This document shows positions 1 to 9,003 of a stretch of 64,000 bases of DNA, piece by piece (position 1 is the first letter of the stretch; each line of letters begins with the position of its first letter). This stretch comes from Mesobacillus subterraneus (GTDB lineage: Bacteria > Bacillota > Bacilli > Bacillales > Cytobacillaceae), in the NCBI RefSeq assembly GCF_003937825.1, contig NZ_RSFW01000015.1, forward strand, positions 62,001-126,000, written 5' to 3'. A program made the translations under genes and the position numbers. Below the pieces are notes generated by a model that saw only the letters and a program-made list of their open reading frames with translations, was not told where the DNA came from and did no database searches.

Positions 1-1
1 C

Positions 2-724
2 CGGTTCCTCTCCCAATTATGCTTCTCGATAGAAAAGCGGACTTATGATTCGCTTGTAAAACAGTGCCATCTTCTGGATAATATCGCCGTTGAACGGAAA
101 ACAGTAGAATTCGAAAAAATGCTGAAGGGGCAGAACAGGAACGAGGCCATCCGGTTATTGGCTTCAAGTGGAATGCATCAGTATTTGCCGGGTCTGAAAA
201 ATCATACAGAGCCATTATTCCAGTTTTCTGTTAGCTTGTTCAAAGACCTTCAAATTAGTGAAGCATGGGTTTTGCTGTTATTCCATTTGGAACTTAAGGG
301 GAAGGAAGTGGAAGAATTCCTGAGATCCTGGAAGCTTCCAGTCCAAACGATCAAAAGGTACAAGCTCATTTACTCGTGGGTACTGGAACGGAACAATGGC
401 CAGAGCTGGACCGTGGAAACTGTATATAAGGCAGGCATAGACATTGCCCTGAGTGCTGAAAAGGTATTCACGTGCCTGCATACTGGGAAGGATGAAAGCA
501 GAAGGATCATTCATCTGTATGAAAGTCTGCCGATCCGAAATAGGCAGGAACTGATGGTGTCAGGAAATGATATCATGTCATGGCTGGGCGAAAAGCCAGG
601 ACCATGGCTTCGTGATGTGCTTGAGGAAGTTGAAAGAGCAGTGATTAATGGCAAGGTACCAAATGACAAGGAGAAAATTAAGGTATGGCTGAACGGGCTC
701 AATCGGAAATCAGAAAAAAGTTAA
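2..724 (+). CDS. cca: CCA tRNA nucleotidyltransferase, C-terminal part (5' truncated)
   Basis: The reading frame is already open at base 2, so the N-terminal catalytic head lies outside the window. About 240 residues remain and match the helical body and tail domains of the class II Bacillus enzyme, which adds or repairs the 3' CCA of tRNA. None of the nucleotidyltransferase active-site motifs is visible here. The call therefore rests on the tail sequence and on the position directly before birA, as in B. subtilis. The stop codon lies 37 bp inside birA, so the two genes are probably co-transcribed and translationally coupled. Confidence 0.8.
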   Translation, partial: RFLSQLCFSIEKRTYDSLVKQCHLLDNIAVERKTVEFEKMLKGQNRNEAIRLLASSGMHQYLPGLKNHTEPLFQFSVSLFKDLQISEAWVLLLFHLELKGKEVEEFLRSWKLPVQTIKRYKLIYSWVLERNNGQSWTVETVYKAGIDIALSAEKVFTCLHTGKDESRRIIHLYESLPIRNRQELMVSGNDIMSWLGEKPGPWLRDVLEEVERAVINGKVPNDKEKIKVWLNGLNRKSEKS

Positions 725-1680
725 TAGATGCCTTTACCAATAATGAATCGGAATATCTGTCTGGCCAGCATCTGGCTGACATTGCTGGCTGTTCACGAAC
801 TGCCGTATGGAAGCATATTGAAGACCTTCGCAGTGAAGGGTTTGAGTTTGAGGCAGTGAGAAGAAAGGGGTACAAGATTGTGTCCATCCCCGACCAAATG
901 ACGGCTGATAAAATTAATCTGGGATTGAAGACAGCATTTTTAGGCCGTAATTTACATTATCACGACAGTATTGAATCCACCCAAAAACTTGCTTACCAGC
1001 TTGCATATAACCATGCTGAAGAAGGAACAGTCGTGATCGCAGAGGAACAGACTGCAGGCAGGGGGAGGATGGACAGGAAATGGCATTCCCCGAAATACAC
1101 TGGAATTTGGATGAGTTTGATCCTTCGCCCGAAGATCCCAATTCCCAAAGCACCGCAGTTAACCTTGATTACAGCTGTCGGTGTTGTTCAGGCAATTGAG
1201 GAAGTAGCTGGACTTTTGCCTGAAATCAAATGGCCCAATGATATATTGATCAATGGGAAGAAAATAACAGGTATCCTTACGGAACTGCAAGCTGAAGCTG
1301 ACCGAATCAATTCCATCATTATCGGAATTGGTGTCAACGTGAACACAAAGAAAGAAGATTTTCCGGAGGAGATTGGAAAGATTGCTTCCTCTTTGGCAAT
1401 TGAATCTGGCCAGGCTGTTGACAGGGAGAAGCTGATCCGGACGATTTTAGAAAAGCTCGAAAAACTTTATTTAGTCTATCTCGAGCAAGGGTTTTTCCCG
1501 ATTAAACTGTTGTGGGAAAGCTATGCAGTAAGCATTGGCAAAAATATTACTGCCCGCACTCTTACAGGTGAAATCAAAGGAAAAGCCATCGGAATAACGG
1601 AAGATGGAGTATTATTGATTGAGGATTCCGAAGGAAAGATTCATAATATCTATTCTGCTGATATCAGAATTGAAGAATAA
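685..1680 (+). CDS. birA: Bifunctional biotin-protein ligase / biotin operon repressor BirA
   Basis: This 331-residue protein has an N-terminal winged helix (ADIAGCSRTAVWKHIEDL, residues 31-48) and a catalytic biotinyl-AMP domain with GRGRMDRKW (125-133) and KWPNDILINGKKITG near 187. The family activates biotin with ATP, attaches it to carboxylase BCCP domains, and uses the HTH to repress biotin genes. The ATG at 685 overlaps the end of cca by 40 bp and gives an N-terminus that aligns with B. subtilis BirA. The usual GRGRxGRxW loop reads GRGRMDRKW here, a small departure from consensus. An extended -10 element for the next operon follows the stop. Confidence 0.95.
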   Translation: MAERAQSEIRKKLIDAFTNNESEYLSGQHLADIAGCSRTAVWKHIEDLRSEGFEFEAVRRKGYKIVSIPDQMTADKINLGLKTAFLGRNLHYHDSIESTQKLAYQLAYNHAEEGTVVIAEEQTAGRGRMDRKWHSPKYTGIWMSLILRPKIPIPKAPQLTLITAVGVVQAIEEVAGLLPEIKWPNDILINGKKITGILTELQAEADRINSIIIGIGVNVNTKKEDFPEEIGKIASSLAIESGQAVDREKLIRTILEKLEKLYLVYLEQGFFPIKLLWESYAVSIGKNITARTLTGEIKGKAIGITEDGVLLIEDSEGKIHNIYSADIRIEE

Positions 1681-1710
1681 ATTCGTCAGGTAGCCAAAAT
1701 AATAGTGATT

Positions 1711-1719
1711 TGCTATAAT
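1711..1719 (+). promoter_or_regulatory. Extended -10 promoter element for panBCD leader
   Basis: TGC-TATAAT is an extended -10 (TGn plus a perfect -10 hexamer) just after the birA stop. No good -35 is seen, which is common for extended -10 promoters. The predicted start near 1726 would give panB a leader of about 200 nt. Confidence 0.5.
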
Positions 1720-1783
1720 CTTATCTGGGCGGTATCGCAAGAACTGCACCTTTTATTGTTTGGCAAGATAATAAAATAATTCT

Positions 1784-1869
1784 GCCTGGATCCGACAGCG
1801 GACTGGGACAGAGGGATGAAACAAGAACAGGCTTCAAAGGGTCCTTCTGGCATAGATGGGTCCTTTTTT
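1784..1869 (+). promoter_or_regulatory. Structured panB leader (candidate pan-type RNA motif) followed by a terminator hairpin
   Basis: Bases 1790-1817 can fold as AUCC/GGAU enclosing CAG/CUG, with GACAG-containing internal bulges. Bases 1836-1844 and 1858-1866 then form a 9-bp stem (two G-U pairs) followed by a U-run, a typical intrinsic terminator, 57 bases before panB. A pan RNA motif upstream of pantothenate genes is known in Firmicutes, but I matched only the context and the bulged-hairpin idea, not a covariance model. The hairpin could instead be only the birA terminator; the upstream promoter and the lack of a clear promoter after it favour attenuation. Confidence 0.4.
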
Positions 1870-1925
1870 AGTGTGTGGCTTTGATGGATTGTTTTATCGC
1901 CTCTTCACAAAAAGGAGGAACGAAA

Positions 1926-2762
1926 ATGAAACAAACAACTGATTTCTTAAAAATGAAGCAAAACGGCAGCAAGATCGTCATGGTGACAGCCTATGATTAT
2001 CCTTCAGCTAAACATGCTGAACAAGCAGAGGCTGACATGATCCTGGTGGGAGATTCCCTGGGCATGGTTGTACTTGGTTATGATTCCACAGTACCTGTGA
2101 CGATGGAGGATATGATTCACCATTCCAAAGCCGTACGACGCGGTGCAGGCAGTACATTCATCGTAGTCGATTTGCCATTCATGAGTTATCACCTGTCCAT
2201 CAGAGATACGCTTTTGAACGGAGCCAGGATCATGCAGGAGACCGGAGCAAATGCTGTTAAGCTCGAAGGTGCAGATGATGTAATTGATCATATTAAGGCA
2301 TTAACGAATGCTGGTGTACCTGTCGTGGCGCATCTTGGGCTGACTCCGCAATCAGTAGGTGTCCTTGGAGGATATAAAGTCCAAGGGAAAAGTGCGGATG
2401 CCGCTAGAAAACTGATGGAGGATGCAAGGAAATGTGAAGAGGCAGGAGCCTTTGCCATTGTCCTGGAATGTGTTCCGAAACAGCTGGCCGAACATGTAAG
2501 CCAGGCCCTGTCAATTCCGACAATTGGCATTGGAGCCGGAGCAGAGGTGGATGGCCAGGTCCTTGTATACCACGATATTATCACCTATGGAGTAGACCGG
2601 GTACCGAAATTCGTCAAGCAATATACTAATGTAAATGAGCAAATTACTGCAGGGTTGAATGCTTATGTTGCTGAAGTGAGACATAAAGCGTTCCCTGAAG
2701 ATAAACATAGTTTTACCATGAAGGAAGAAGAATTGCAGGCATTATATGGAGGCAGGGAATGA
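1926..2762 (+). CDS. panB: 3-methyl-2-oxobutanoate hydroxymethyltransferase PanB
   Basis: This 278-residue enzyme makes ketopantoate from 2-oxoisovalerate and 5,10-methylene-THF, the first committed step of pantothenate synthesis. The family signature [14 protein letters not shown] and the metal-site stretch [18 protein letters not shown] are near the N-terminus, and [18 protein letters not shown] is central. The start is the ATG at 1926 behind AAAGGAGG (1912-1918); an in-frame GTG at 1875 lacks a ribosome site and would add residues foreign to the family. It is the first gene of panBCD and overlaps panC by 4 bp. Confidence 0.96.
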   Translation: MKQTTDFLKMKQNGSKIVMVTAYDYPSAKHAEQAEADMILVGDSLGMVVLGYDSTVPVTMEDMIHHSKAVRRGAGSTFIVVDLPFMSYHLSIRDTLLNGARIMQETGANAVKLEGADDVIDHIKALTNAGVPVVAHLGLTPQSVGVLGGYKVQGKSADAARKLMEDARKCEEAGAFAIVLECVPKQLAEHVSQALSIPTIGIGAGAEVDGQVLVYHDIITYGVDRVPKFVKQYTNVNEQITAGLNAYVAEVRHKAFPEDKHSFTMKEEELQALYGGRE

Positions 2763-3607
2763 AGATCATAACTACGATTGCAGAAATGCAGCAGCAAATG
2801 CTAAGGCTGAAATCTGATGGGAGAACCATTGGTTATGTGCCTACCATGGGCTACCTGCATGAAGGACATATGTCATTGATGAAGAAGGCTCGTCCTGAGA
2901 ATGACATTTTGGTCCTGAGCATCTTCGTGAATCCCCTTCAATTTGGGCCGAACGAAGATCTCGATGCATATCCCCGGGATTTCGAAAGGGACCATCAAGT
3001 GGCCGAGGCGGAGGGAGTGGATATCATTTTCTACCCATCTGCAGAAGAAATGTACCCTTCAAAGGCGTCGATCTCAATCTCTGTAGTAGAGCGGACAGAT
3101 GTTTTATGCGGCAAGTCCAGGCCGGGACATTTTGACGGAGTAGGAACAGTCCTGATGAAATTGTTCAATATTGTACTGCCGACACGTGCCTACTTTGGAT
3201 TAAAGGACGCGCAGCAGGTTGCTGTCGTTGACGGACTCATAAAAGATTTTAACTTCCCGATTGAGCTTGTACCGGTGGATACTGTTCGAGAAGAAGATGG
3301 TCTTGCAAAAAGCTCACGGAATGTTTACCTTAGTGAGGAAGAAAGAAAGCAGGCACCAGAGCTGAACAAGAGTCTGCAGATAGCAAGGGAAGCGATCGAA
3401 AGCGGAGAACGCAACCCCGGGCAACTCATTCGCCTGATGGCTGAACATATTAATGATCACACAACAGGGGCCGTTGATTATATTGAAATCTATTCATACC
3501 CTGATTTAAAGGAGCTCGAAACAATAAAAGGGAAAATCATCATTGCCCTTGCAGTCAAGTTTTCAAAAGCAAGGCTGATCGACAATATTATTTTAGAAGC
3601 AGAATAA
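2759..3607 (+). CDS. panC: Pantothenate synthetase PanC
   Basis: This 282-residue protein ligates pantoate and beta-alanine with ATP to give pantothenate. It shows the nucleotidyl-transferase HxGH motif in [18 protein letters not shown] (from about residue 28), [18 protein letters not shown], and the pantoate/ATP site [16 protein letters not shown]. Its start codon overlaps the panB stop (ATGA), so translation is coupled. Length and motif order are normal for the family. Confidence 0.96.
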   Translation: MKIITTIAEMQQQMLRLKSDGRTIGYVPTMGYLHEGHMSLMKKARPENDILVLSIFVNPLQFGPNEDLDAYPRDFERDHQVAEAEGVDIIFYPSAEEMYPSKASISISVVERTDVLCGKSRPGHFDGVGTVLMKLFNIVLPTRAYFGLKDAQQVAVVDGLIKDFNFPIELVPVDTVREEDGLAKSSRNVYLSEEERKQAPELNKSLQIAREAIESGERNPGQLIRLMAEHINDHTTGAVDYIEIYSYPDLKELETIKGKIIIALAVKFSKARLIDNIILEAE

Positions 3608-3630
3608 CTTTTATAGGGGGAATACAATCT

Positions 3631-4017
3631 ATGTTCCGCACCATGATGAATGCTAAAATACATCGAGCTAGAGTCACAGAGGCAAATTTGAATTATGTTG
3701 GCAGCATCACCATCGACAGTGAGATCTTGGACGCCGTTGGGATGGTACCCAATGAAAAGGTCCAGATTGTAAATAATAATAATGGCGCCCGTTTCGAGAC
3801 GTATATCATCCCAGGGGAAAGAGGCAGTGGTGTTGTCTGCCTGAATGGAGCAGCAGCCCGCCTTGTCCATGAAGGAGATGTGGTCATCATCATCTCTTAT
3901 GCTATGGTTTCTGAAGAGAAAATCGCCACTCATCAGCCAAAAGTAGCATTGATGGATGAGAATAACCGCATCGTTGAAATGCTGAATGCTGAACCTGAGA
4001 GAACGGTTTATCTATAA
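3631..4017 (+). CDS. panD: Aspartate 1-decarboxylase PanD (pyruvoyl enzyme)
   Basis: This 128-residue proenzyme decarboxylates aspartate to beta-alanine for PanC. The self-cleavage site Gly24-Ser25 (YVGSIT) that produces the pyruvoyl cofactor is intact, and [16 protein letters not shown] and NGAAARLV are the other conserved blocks. A GGGGG ribosome site precedes the ATG, 23 bp after panC. It is the last gene of the panBCD operon and is followed at once by a strong terminator. Confidence 0.96.
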   Translation: MFRTMMNAKIHRARVTEANLNYVGSITIDSEILDAVGMVPNEKVQIVNNNNGARFETYIIPGERGSGVVCLNGAAARLVHEGDVVIIISYAMVSEEKIATHQPKVALMDENNRIVEMLNAEPERTVYL

Positions 4018-4021
4018 CGCC

Positions 4022-4051
4022 AAAAAACTCCCGATTCATCGGGAGTTTTTT
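4022..4051 (+). terminator. Intrinsic terminator of panBCD
   Basis: AAAAAACTCCCGA / TCGGGAGTTTTTT hairpin with a T-run directly after panD. Confidence 0.9.
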
Positions 4052-4220
4052 CATACATATCCTTAGCGGGAAACTTTAAGACTAAGCATAGTCGGAGGCA
4101 TGAGGTCAGCGTGTGCGACCGTTAAAGTCATATGGTTATGATTCAAGTCGGCCTTCCGCTTTCTCTTTTATAAATTTTGTGTTACGGTTTTGTTTGACTG
4201 AATGGTAGAGGTGTATTGGA

Positions 4221-7010
4221 ATGAGCCAAAAATTTGTAGTGATCGATTTGGAAACGACGGGTAACTCCCCTAAAAAGGGAGACAGAATAATACAAGTTGG
4301 GGCAGTCATCATTGAAGAGGGGAAAATTACAGGGCGATTTTCGTCACTTGTCAATCCTCAGCAGAAAATTCCTGCATTCATTGAAGAGCTGACGGGCATC
4401 TCGGATTCTATGGTAAAAGGTGCCCCATTGTTCGAGGAAATTGCTCCCCATGTTTCCAGTATGCTGGAAGACGCATATTTTGTGGCTCACAATGTTCTGT
4501 TCGATCTTTCGTTTCTGCAAGAAGAACTATTAAAGGCCGGCTGCGAAGGGTTTTATGGTCCTGTTATTGATACGGTCGAACTGGCAAGGATTCTTTATCC
4601 GACAGCAGACAGCTTTAAGCTAGGAGATTTGGCTGCAAAAGAAGGCTTAAGCCATGACAGGCCGCATCAGGCGGACAGTGATGCGCAAGTTACGGCAGAG
4701 CTGCTATTGATCATGCTTGGTGCGGTTCATCATCTGCCGCATGTCACCCTTAAAGAACTGGCTAAGCTTTCTGAAGGGTTGAAAAGCGACCTGCATATAA
4801 TCTTCGAGGATGCATTGAATGAGAAAGAGAGCAGGATTGAGGTCCTGCCGGACGATTTAGAAATATACAGGGGAATTGCTCTAAAAAGAAAGATGCCAAC
4901 TGGCAATAAAGTAAAATGTTCAATAAACTATCCGGCTTCGGTGGAAGAAAAAAGGCAGTTGTTGCAACAGTCTTTTCCGGCTTTTGAGGTTAGAGAAGGC
5001 CAATACGAGATGATGGATCTTGTCTATAAAGCATTCTCGAGCAATGGCCACGCATTGATCGAAGCGGGTACAGGCGTTGGAAAGTCAATTGGATACCTTG
5101 TTCCGGCTGCGGTATATTCATTGAGTAATCAAGTCCCTGTGATTATCAGTACGTATACCACACAGCTGCAGGAGCAGCTATTAACAAATGATGTACCTAA
5201 ACTGGCAGCAATGCTGGGAATGGGAATGAAGGCGGCACTGGTAAAAGGAAGAAGCCATTATATCAGCATGGCAAGATTTGAACAGTCGCTGAGGGATATC
5301 GAGGAGAATTACGATACGGCCCTTACAAAAATGCAGATCCTTGTCTGGCTGACACAATCAGAGACTGGCGATTATGACGAGCTCAACTTATCAAGCGGGG
5401 GAAATCTTTATTGGAACAAGGTGAAAAATGAACCATCCATGTTCCTGAAGACCAGGCATTGGGATGACTATGATTTTTACAAACGAGCGATTGATAAGGC
5501 CAGGGAAGCTGACATTTTAATAACGAATCACTCTTTGCTGCTGGCGGATCTGACTTCAGATAACAGTATGCTGCCAGAGTATCAGTATGTAGTTCTTGAT
5601 GAAGGCCATCAATTCGAAAAAGCCGCTGGAAGATATTTTGGGGAATCGCTCGACTTTATGGCCGTAAAGCTTGTACTCAATCAATTAGGACAATATGACC
5701 AGGGGCAGCTGTTTTATAAATTTGAGAAAATGCTGCCAAAGGAAAGTATGCAGAAAGACCAACCGCATGCATTTGAAATCAACCAGTTGATTGCAGATCT
5801 CGTATATGAAACGGACGAATTATTTAAACTGGCTGGTACCTATGCGAGGAAATCAATAAAATCCAAACCATCAGGAAGCAAAATCCATGCCGGCCTGGCT
5901 GCTGATCGGAACAACCGTTATTGGACGGCTCTGAAAACAACCGCCGAACGCTTCTACTTTCTTGTGAAAGACCTGAGTACCGCACTCGAACAAAGGCTCT
6001 CGGAAGCAATGCGCAATTCACGTAAATACACCATGGAGGAGCAGGCATTGTTAGAGGAGGTTGTGCAGTTGCGTTCAGATCTCGAAAAGATTCGCAGTAC
6101 TGCCAGGGTTCTATTCATGGAGAGCAGCGACTATGTAAGATGGATTGAGGCAGATACAAGGGCCCTGCAGAATTCTACAACTGTGTTCGCTCGTCCTGTT
6201 CATGTTGCTGACTATTTGTCACAGCAATTCTTCGCTAAAAAGAAAAGCGTAGTGGTAACTTCGGCGACCCTTTCTGTTAACCAGTCATTTGGATTCATAA
6301 AAAAGGAGTTAGGACTTGAGCAAGTCCTGTGTGAAAGTCAGATTCCATCTCCATTTTCATATAAAAGACAGTTAAAGCTTGTCGTTCCAGATGACTTGCC
6401 GGATATAAAATCGGTATCAAATGATGATTATGTGGCGGCGATCACGGAACATATCATCTCGATCGCAGAAGCAACGAAAGGCCGCATGCTAATCTTGTTC
6501 ACATCGCATGAAATGCTGAAAAAAACCTATGAATTGATCAAGGAGAGCGGATTGCTTGAGGAATTTATCCTGATTGCACAGGGGATCACAGCTGGCAGCA
6601 GGACGAGGCTGACCAGGAACTTCAAGCGCTTCGATAAGGCGATTTTGTTCGGAACCAGCAGTTTTTGGGAAGGCGTTGATATCCCGGGTGAAGATCTCTC
6701 TTGCCTCGTCATCGTAAGGCTCCCTTTTTCGCCGCCGGATGAACCTCTCACTGCGGCAAAATGCCAGTTGATCAAAGAAAAAGGAGGAAATCCTTTTTCT
6801 GAATTATCCTTGCCAGAAGCGATTCTTCGCTTCAAGCAGGGTTTCGGCAGGCTGATCAGGACATCGACAGACCGTGGTTTGATCTTTGTCTTTGACAGAA
6901 GGCTTCTTACGACATCATATGGTTATGCATTTTTAAAATCGATACCGGATGTACCGGTCGAGAAGGGTTCGATTTCCGAAATAGTTGATTCAATCCATGA
7001 ATGGCTTTGA
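4221..7010 (+). CDS. dinG: DinG-type ATP-dependent helicase with N-terminal DEDDh exonuclease
   Basis: This 929-residue protein begins with a proofreading-type 3'-5' exonuclease domain (VVIDLETTGNSPKKGDRIIQ, residues 6-25; HNVLFDLSFL; HQADSDAQ). An SF2 helicase of the XPD/DinG type follows, with Walker A EAGTGVGKSIGYLVPA near residue 281, DEGH Walker B near 453, and the C-terminal GRLIRTSTDRG motif. Firmicute DinG proteins carry this exonuclease fusion, unlike E. coli DinG. The Fe-S cysteine set of E. coli DinG is not evident, as expected in this group. The gene follows panBCD as in B. subtilis but has its own 200-bp leader. Confidence 0.93.
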   Translation: MSQKFVVIDLETTGNSPKKGDRIIQVGAVIIEEGKITGRFSSLVNPQQKIPAFIEELTGISDSMVKGAPLFEEIAPHVSSMLEDAYFVAHNVLFDLSFLQEELLKAGCEGFYGPVIDTVELARILYPTADSFKLGDLAAKEGLSHDRPHQADSDAQVTAELLLIMLGAVHHLPHVTLKELAKLSEGLKSDLHIIFEDALNEKESRIEVLPDDLEIYRGIALKRKMPTGNKVKCSINYPASVEEKRQLLQQSFPAFEVREGQYEMMDLVYKAFSSNGHALIEAGTGVGKSIGYLVPAAVYSLSNQVPVIISTYTTQLQEQLLTNDVPKLAAMLGMGMKAALVKGRSHYISMARFEQSLRDIEENYDTALTKMQILVWLTQSETGDYDELNLSSGGNLYWNKVKNEPSMFLKTRHWDDYDFYKRAIDKAREADILITNHSLLLADLTSDNSMLPEYQYVVLDEGHQFEKAAGRYFGESLDFMAVKLVLNQLGQYDQGQLFYKFEKMLPKESMQKDQPHAFEINQLIADLVYETDELFKLAGTYARKSIKSKPSGSKIHAGLAADRNNRYWTALKTTAERFYFLVKDLSTALEQRLSEAMRNSRKYTMEEQALLEEVVQLRSDLEKIRSTARVLFMESSDYVRWIEADTRALQNSTTVFARPVHVADYLSQQFFAKKKSVVVTSATLSVNQSFGFIKKELGLEQVLCESQIPSPFSYKRQLKLVVPDDLPDIKSVSNDDYVAAITEHIISIAEATKGRMLILFTSHEMLKKTYELIKESGLLEEFILIAQGITAGSRTRLTRNFKRFDKAILFGTSSFWEGVDIPGEDLSCLVIVRLPFSPPDEPLTAAKCQLIKEKGGNPFSELSLPEAILRFKQGFGRLIRTSTDRGLIFVFDRRLLTTSYGYAFLKSIPDVPVEKGSISEIVDSIHEWL

Positions 7011-7113
7011 GGGATGGGTGTTTTTATGCCCAACATCATGGTTTTTCGAAAAGCCTTTTATATTTTCAGCTAAATGACGCACTCTATAGCTAGAAGTAAT
7101 TGGAGGAGTGTAC

Positions 7114-7944
7114 ATGAAGCTGTTAATTGTTATCCTTGCTTTTATGAACTGGTACTATATTCCGTATGAATCTCCTTCTGCTCCTGTCGAGGTGGAAGGA
7201 GTAGACGTGAACCTGAAGAGAAATGAACTAGCTTTTACCTTCCTGGCATTAAGCGATGGAGAGGCCGCACTGATCCAGCACGCCAATGGAGAAAATATCC
7301 TGGTGAATACCGGAGGCAAGGGTACGATGAAGGAGCTTGAACGCCTGCTCACCCTTTTTCATGTCAGAGATATTTCGACAGTTATTATAACCTCAAAGGA
7401 GGGGCTGGAAAATCTCAGTGAAGTCATCACTACCTACCATGTGCGCAAGGTCTTGGCCGGAGGCTCTGCAACTCAGGGGCTTGCTGACAAGATGATTCCA
7501 TCAGATATTGAATGGAAGGGGTGGAAGCAGGGAGATGTAGTGAAGCTGATGCCTGGCTTGAATGCAGAAGTGATTTTTGATGGGATGGAGGAAAATGAAG
7601 GAACCGATGTATCCTTTCAGTTTTTCCATCATCAAATCTTTTATATAAGTTCGGCAAGTCATAATTCCGAACAGTACTTCCTTGCTGAACCATTGAAAAA
7701 TGTGAATATCATCAAGCTGCCTCATTATGCTGCAAAGAATACTTTCTCCGACCTGCTGATCGAGCATTTGGATCCGCAGCTGGCTGTTATTTTCAAATCT
7801 TCTGCCATCAAGCCTGATCCCGATTTGGTAGAAATGCTCCACGAAGCGTGGATTGATGTTTATTTCACAAAACAGCATGGTACTGTTACAATTAAGCTTA
7901 CTGATTCAAACTACGACGTCATTACAATTATGAGCAAGGAATGA
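7114..7944 (+). CDS. Secreted or anchored metallo-beta-lactamase-like (ComEC C-domain-like) protein lacking the metal motif
   Basis: This 276-residue protein starts with a hydrophobic leader, then AFTFLALSDGEAALIQHANG and NILVNTGGKGTMKELERLL. That pattern resembles the beta-lactamase-fold domain of ComEC. The place where active enzymes carry HxHxDH reads ITSKEGLENLSEV, so the metal ligands appear to be gone; a later LPHYAA fits the fold. I chose ATG 7114 because GGAGG (7102-7106) sits 7 bp before it. The gene is not part of the B. subtilis dinG-ypmA interval as I recall it. I infer an extracytoplasmic non-catalytic protein; the function is unknown. Confidence 0.6.
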   Translation: MKLLIVILAFMNWYYIPYESPSAPVEVEGVDVNLKRNELAFTFLALSDGEAALIQHANGENILVNTGGKGTMKELERLLTLFHVRDISTVIITSKEGLENLSEVITTYHVRKVLAGGSATQGLADKMIPSDIEWKGWKQGDVVKLMPGLNAEVIFDGMEENEGTDVSFQFFHHQIFYISSASHNSEQYFLAEPLKNVNIIKLPHYAAKNTFSDLLIEHLDPQLAVIFKSSAIKPDPDLVEMLHEAWIDVYFTKQHGTVTIKLTDSNYDVITIMSKE

Positions 7945-8089
7945 TAAATGATCTGCTCTTTTATCCCTCATCTGACCGAATTAAAAAAGAAATATGCCTC
8001 TAAACGAAACATAATAAAAACTGCGCATGAGCTGCGCAGCCATTTATGTGTGTGGACTAGAAATGTTTTTTTGTTGTGTGGGTAAATCC

Positions 8090-8119
8090 TTACCTGTGAG
8101 GTGCTTCACCTGCTATAAT
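8090..8119 (+). promoter_or_regulatory. Probable sigma-A promoter of ypmA
   Basis: A perfect TATAAT (8114-8119) lies 18 bp after TTACCT (8090-8095). A dyad TGTGA-GGTGCT-TCACC (8095-8110) occupies the spacer. The 7945-8089 stretch otherwise holds only a small GC-rich inverted repeat, CTGCGC/GCGCAG, near 8022. Confidence 0.5.
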
Positions 8120-8196
8120 GAGTGGTGTTAATTGTATTGTTGCCAGCTTTGAGCTGAACTATAAATGACAAAAATTGTGCAAGGAGAGGAAAGGGC

Positions 8197-8367
8197 ATGG
8201 AAAGCAAAATCGAAATCGTCTCTACGGTCAAGGTTCAGAATAGTCCTGATCTGTATAAAATTGTGGACGCCTTGAACAGGACATTGAAACGAGATGACCT
8301 TATGTTTGGACTTGCATTGGACCAGGACGACCGGGAAAAAGCGATTTTCACTATTTATCGTACATGA
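8197..8367 (+). CDS. ypmA: YpmA family small protein (DUF4264)
   Basis: This 56-residue protein starts MESKIEIVSTVKVQ, contains LNRTLKRDDLMFGLALDQ, and ends AIFTIYRT, closely matching the B. subtilis YpmA sequence I remember. AAGGAGAGGAAAGGGC precedes the ATG. No enzymatic motif is visible and the function is unknown. It lies directly before ypmB and aspB, in the conserved order. Confidence 0.9.
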   Translation: MESKIEIVSTVKVQNSPDLYKIVDALNRTLKRDDLMFGLALDQDDREKAIFTIYRT

Positions 8368-8377
8368 TTTCCAATGG

Positions 8378-8406
8378 TTATAGGTTTTTTTGTAAAAAAC
8401 CTATAA
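8378..8406. promoter_or_regulatory. Perfect 13-bp inverted repeat between ypmA and ypmB
   Basis: TTATAGGTTTTTT and AAAAAACCTATAA flank a 3-base loop. There is no U-tract after the stem on either strand, so it is not a standard terminator. It may stabilise or process the ypmA-ypmB transcript, or terminate weakly. Confidence 0.6.
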
Positions 8407-8442
8407 AATCGGAAAATGAGCTTACATAAAGAAGGGATTCAT

Positions 8443-8928
8443 ATGAAGAAATGGATTATGCTCGGTATTCTTTTCATCGCCATTGTGACGGGAATCCTGG
8501 TAAACGTATATTTGAATGCGGTAGAACCTGTAAAAGCCGCAGAAAAGAAAGCAGTACAAATGGCATTGAAAGAAACAAACCTGTCTGATTTCCGTGATTT
8601 CAGCCTGTATAGCGGCGAAGAGACCTACTATGTCATGACCGGGAAAAATGCCAAACAGGATGATGTGTACATTTGGGTAAATGAAGAAACCGGTAAAGTA
8701 ATAACAAGAAATGTAAAAAATGGTATCACGAAAAAAGAAGCTTTAAATAAACTATATCAGGAAAAAAATCCGTCTGAAATTATTGAAGTAAGACTGGGTA
8801 TGGCCAGAATTCAAAAGACGGACAGGCCGGCCTGGGAAATCTATTATCGCAACAAGAACAACACCATCAATTATTATTATGTTGATTTCGATACAGGTGA
8901 AAAGTTAAGAGCTATAGATAACTTATAA
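8443..8928 (+). CDS. ypmB: YpmB, membrane-anchored PepSY-like (DUF5590) protein
   Basis: This 161-residue protein has one N-terminal membrane segment (residues about 3-24, MKKWIMLGILFIAIVTGILV) and an extracytoplasmic part with two repeats of PepSY-like strands, including ETYYVMTGKN and AWEIYYRNKNN. The start is ATG 8443 behind AAGAAGGGA; an in-frame ATG at 8416 would add nine residues without a ribosome site. The gene sits between ypmA and aspB as in B. subtilis. The function is not established; PepSY-type folds often restrain peptidases. Confidence 0.85.
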   Translation: MKKWIMLGILFIAIVTGILVNVYLNAVEPVKAAEKKAVQMALKETNLSDFRDFSLYSGEETYYVMTGKNAKQDDVYIWVNEETGKVITRNVKNGITKKEALNKLYQEKNPSEIIEVRLGMARIQKTDRPAWEIYYRNKNNTINYYYVDFDTGEKLRAIDNL

Positions 8929-9003
8929 AGTTGTCGCAGTCTGGCTATCAACAAATTAGGTCAAATAGGAATATGAAATTCATCATTCACAGGAGGGAAA
9001 GGG

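Noticed and set aside
1875-1925. GTG start for panB at 1875
   Set aside because: No ribosome site upstream, and the extra residues are not part of the PanB family; AAAGGAGG fits ATG 1926.
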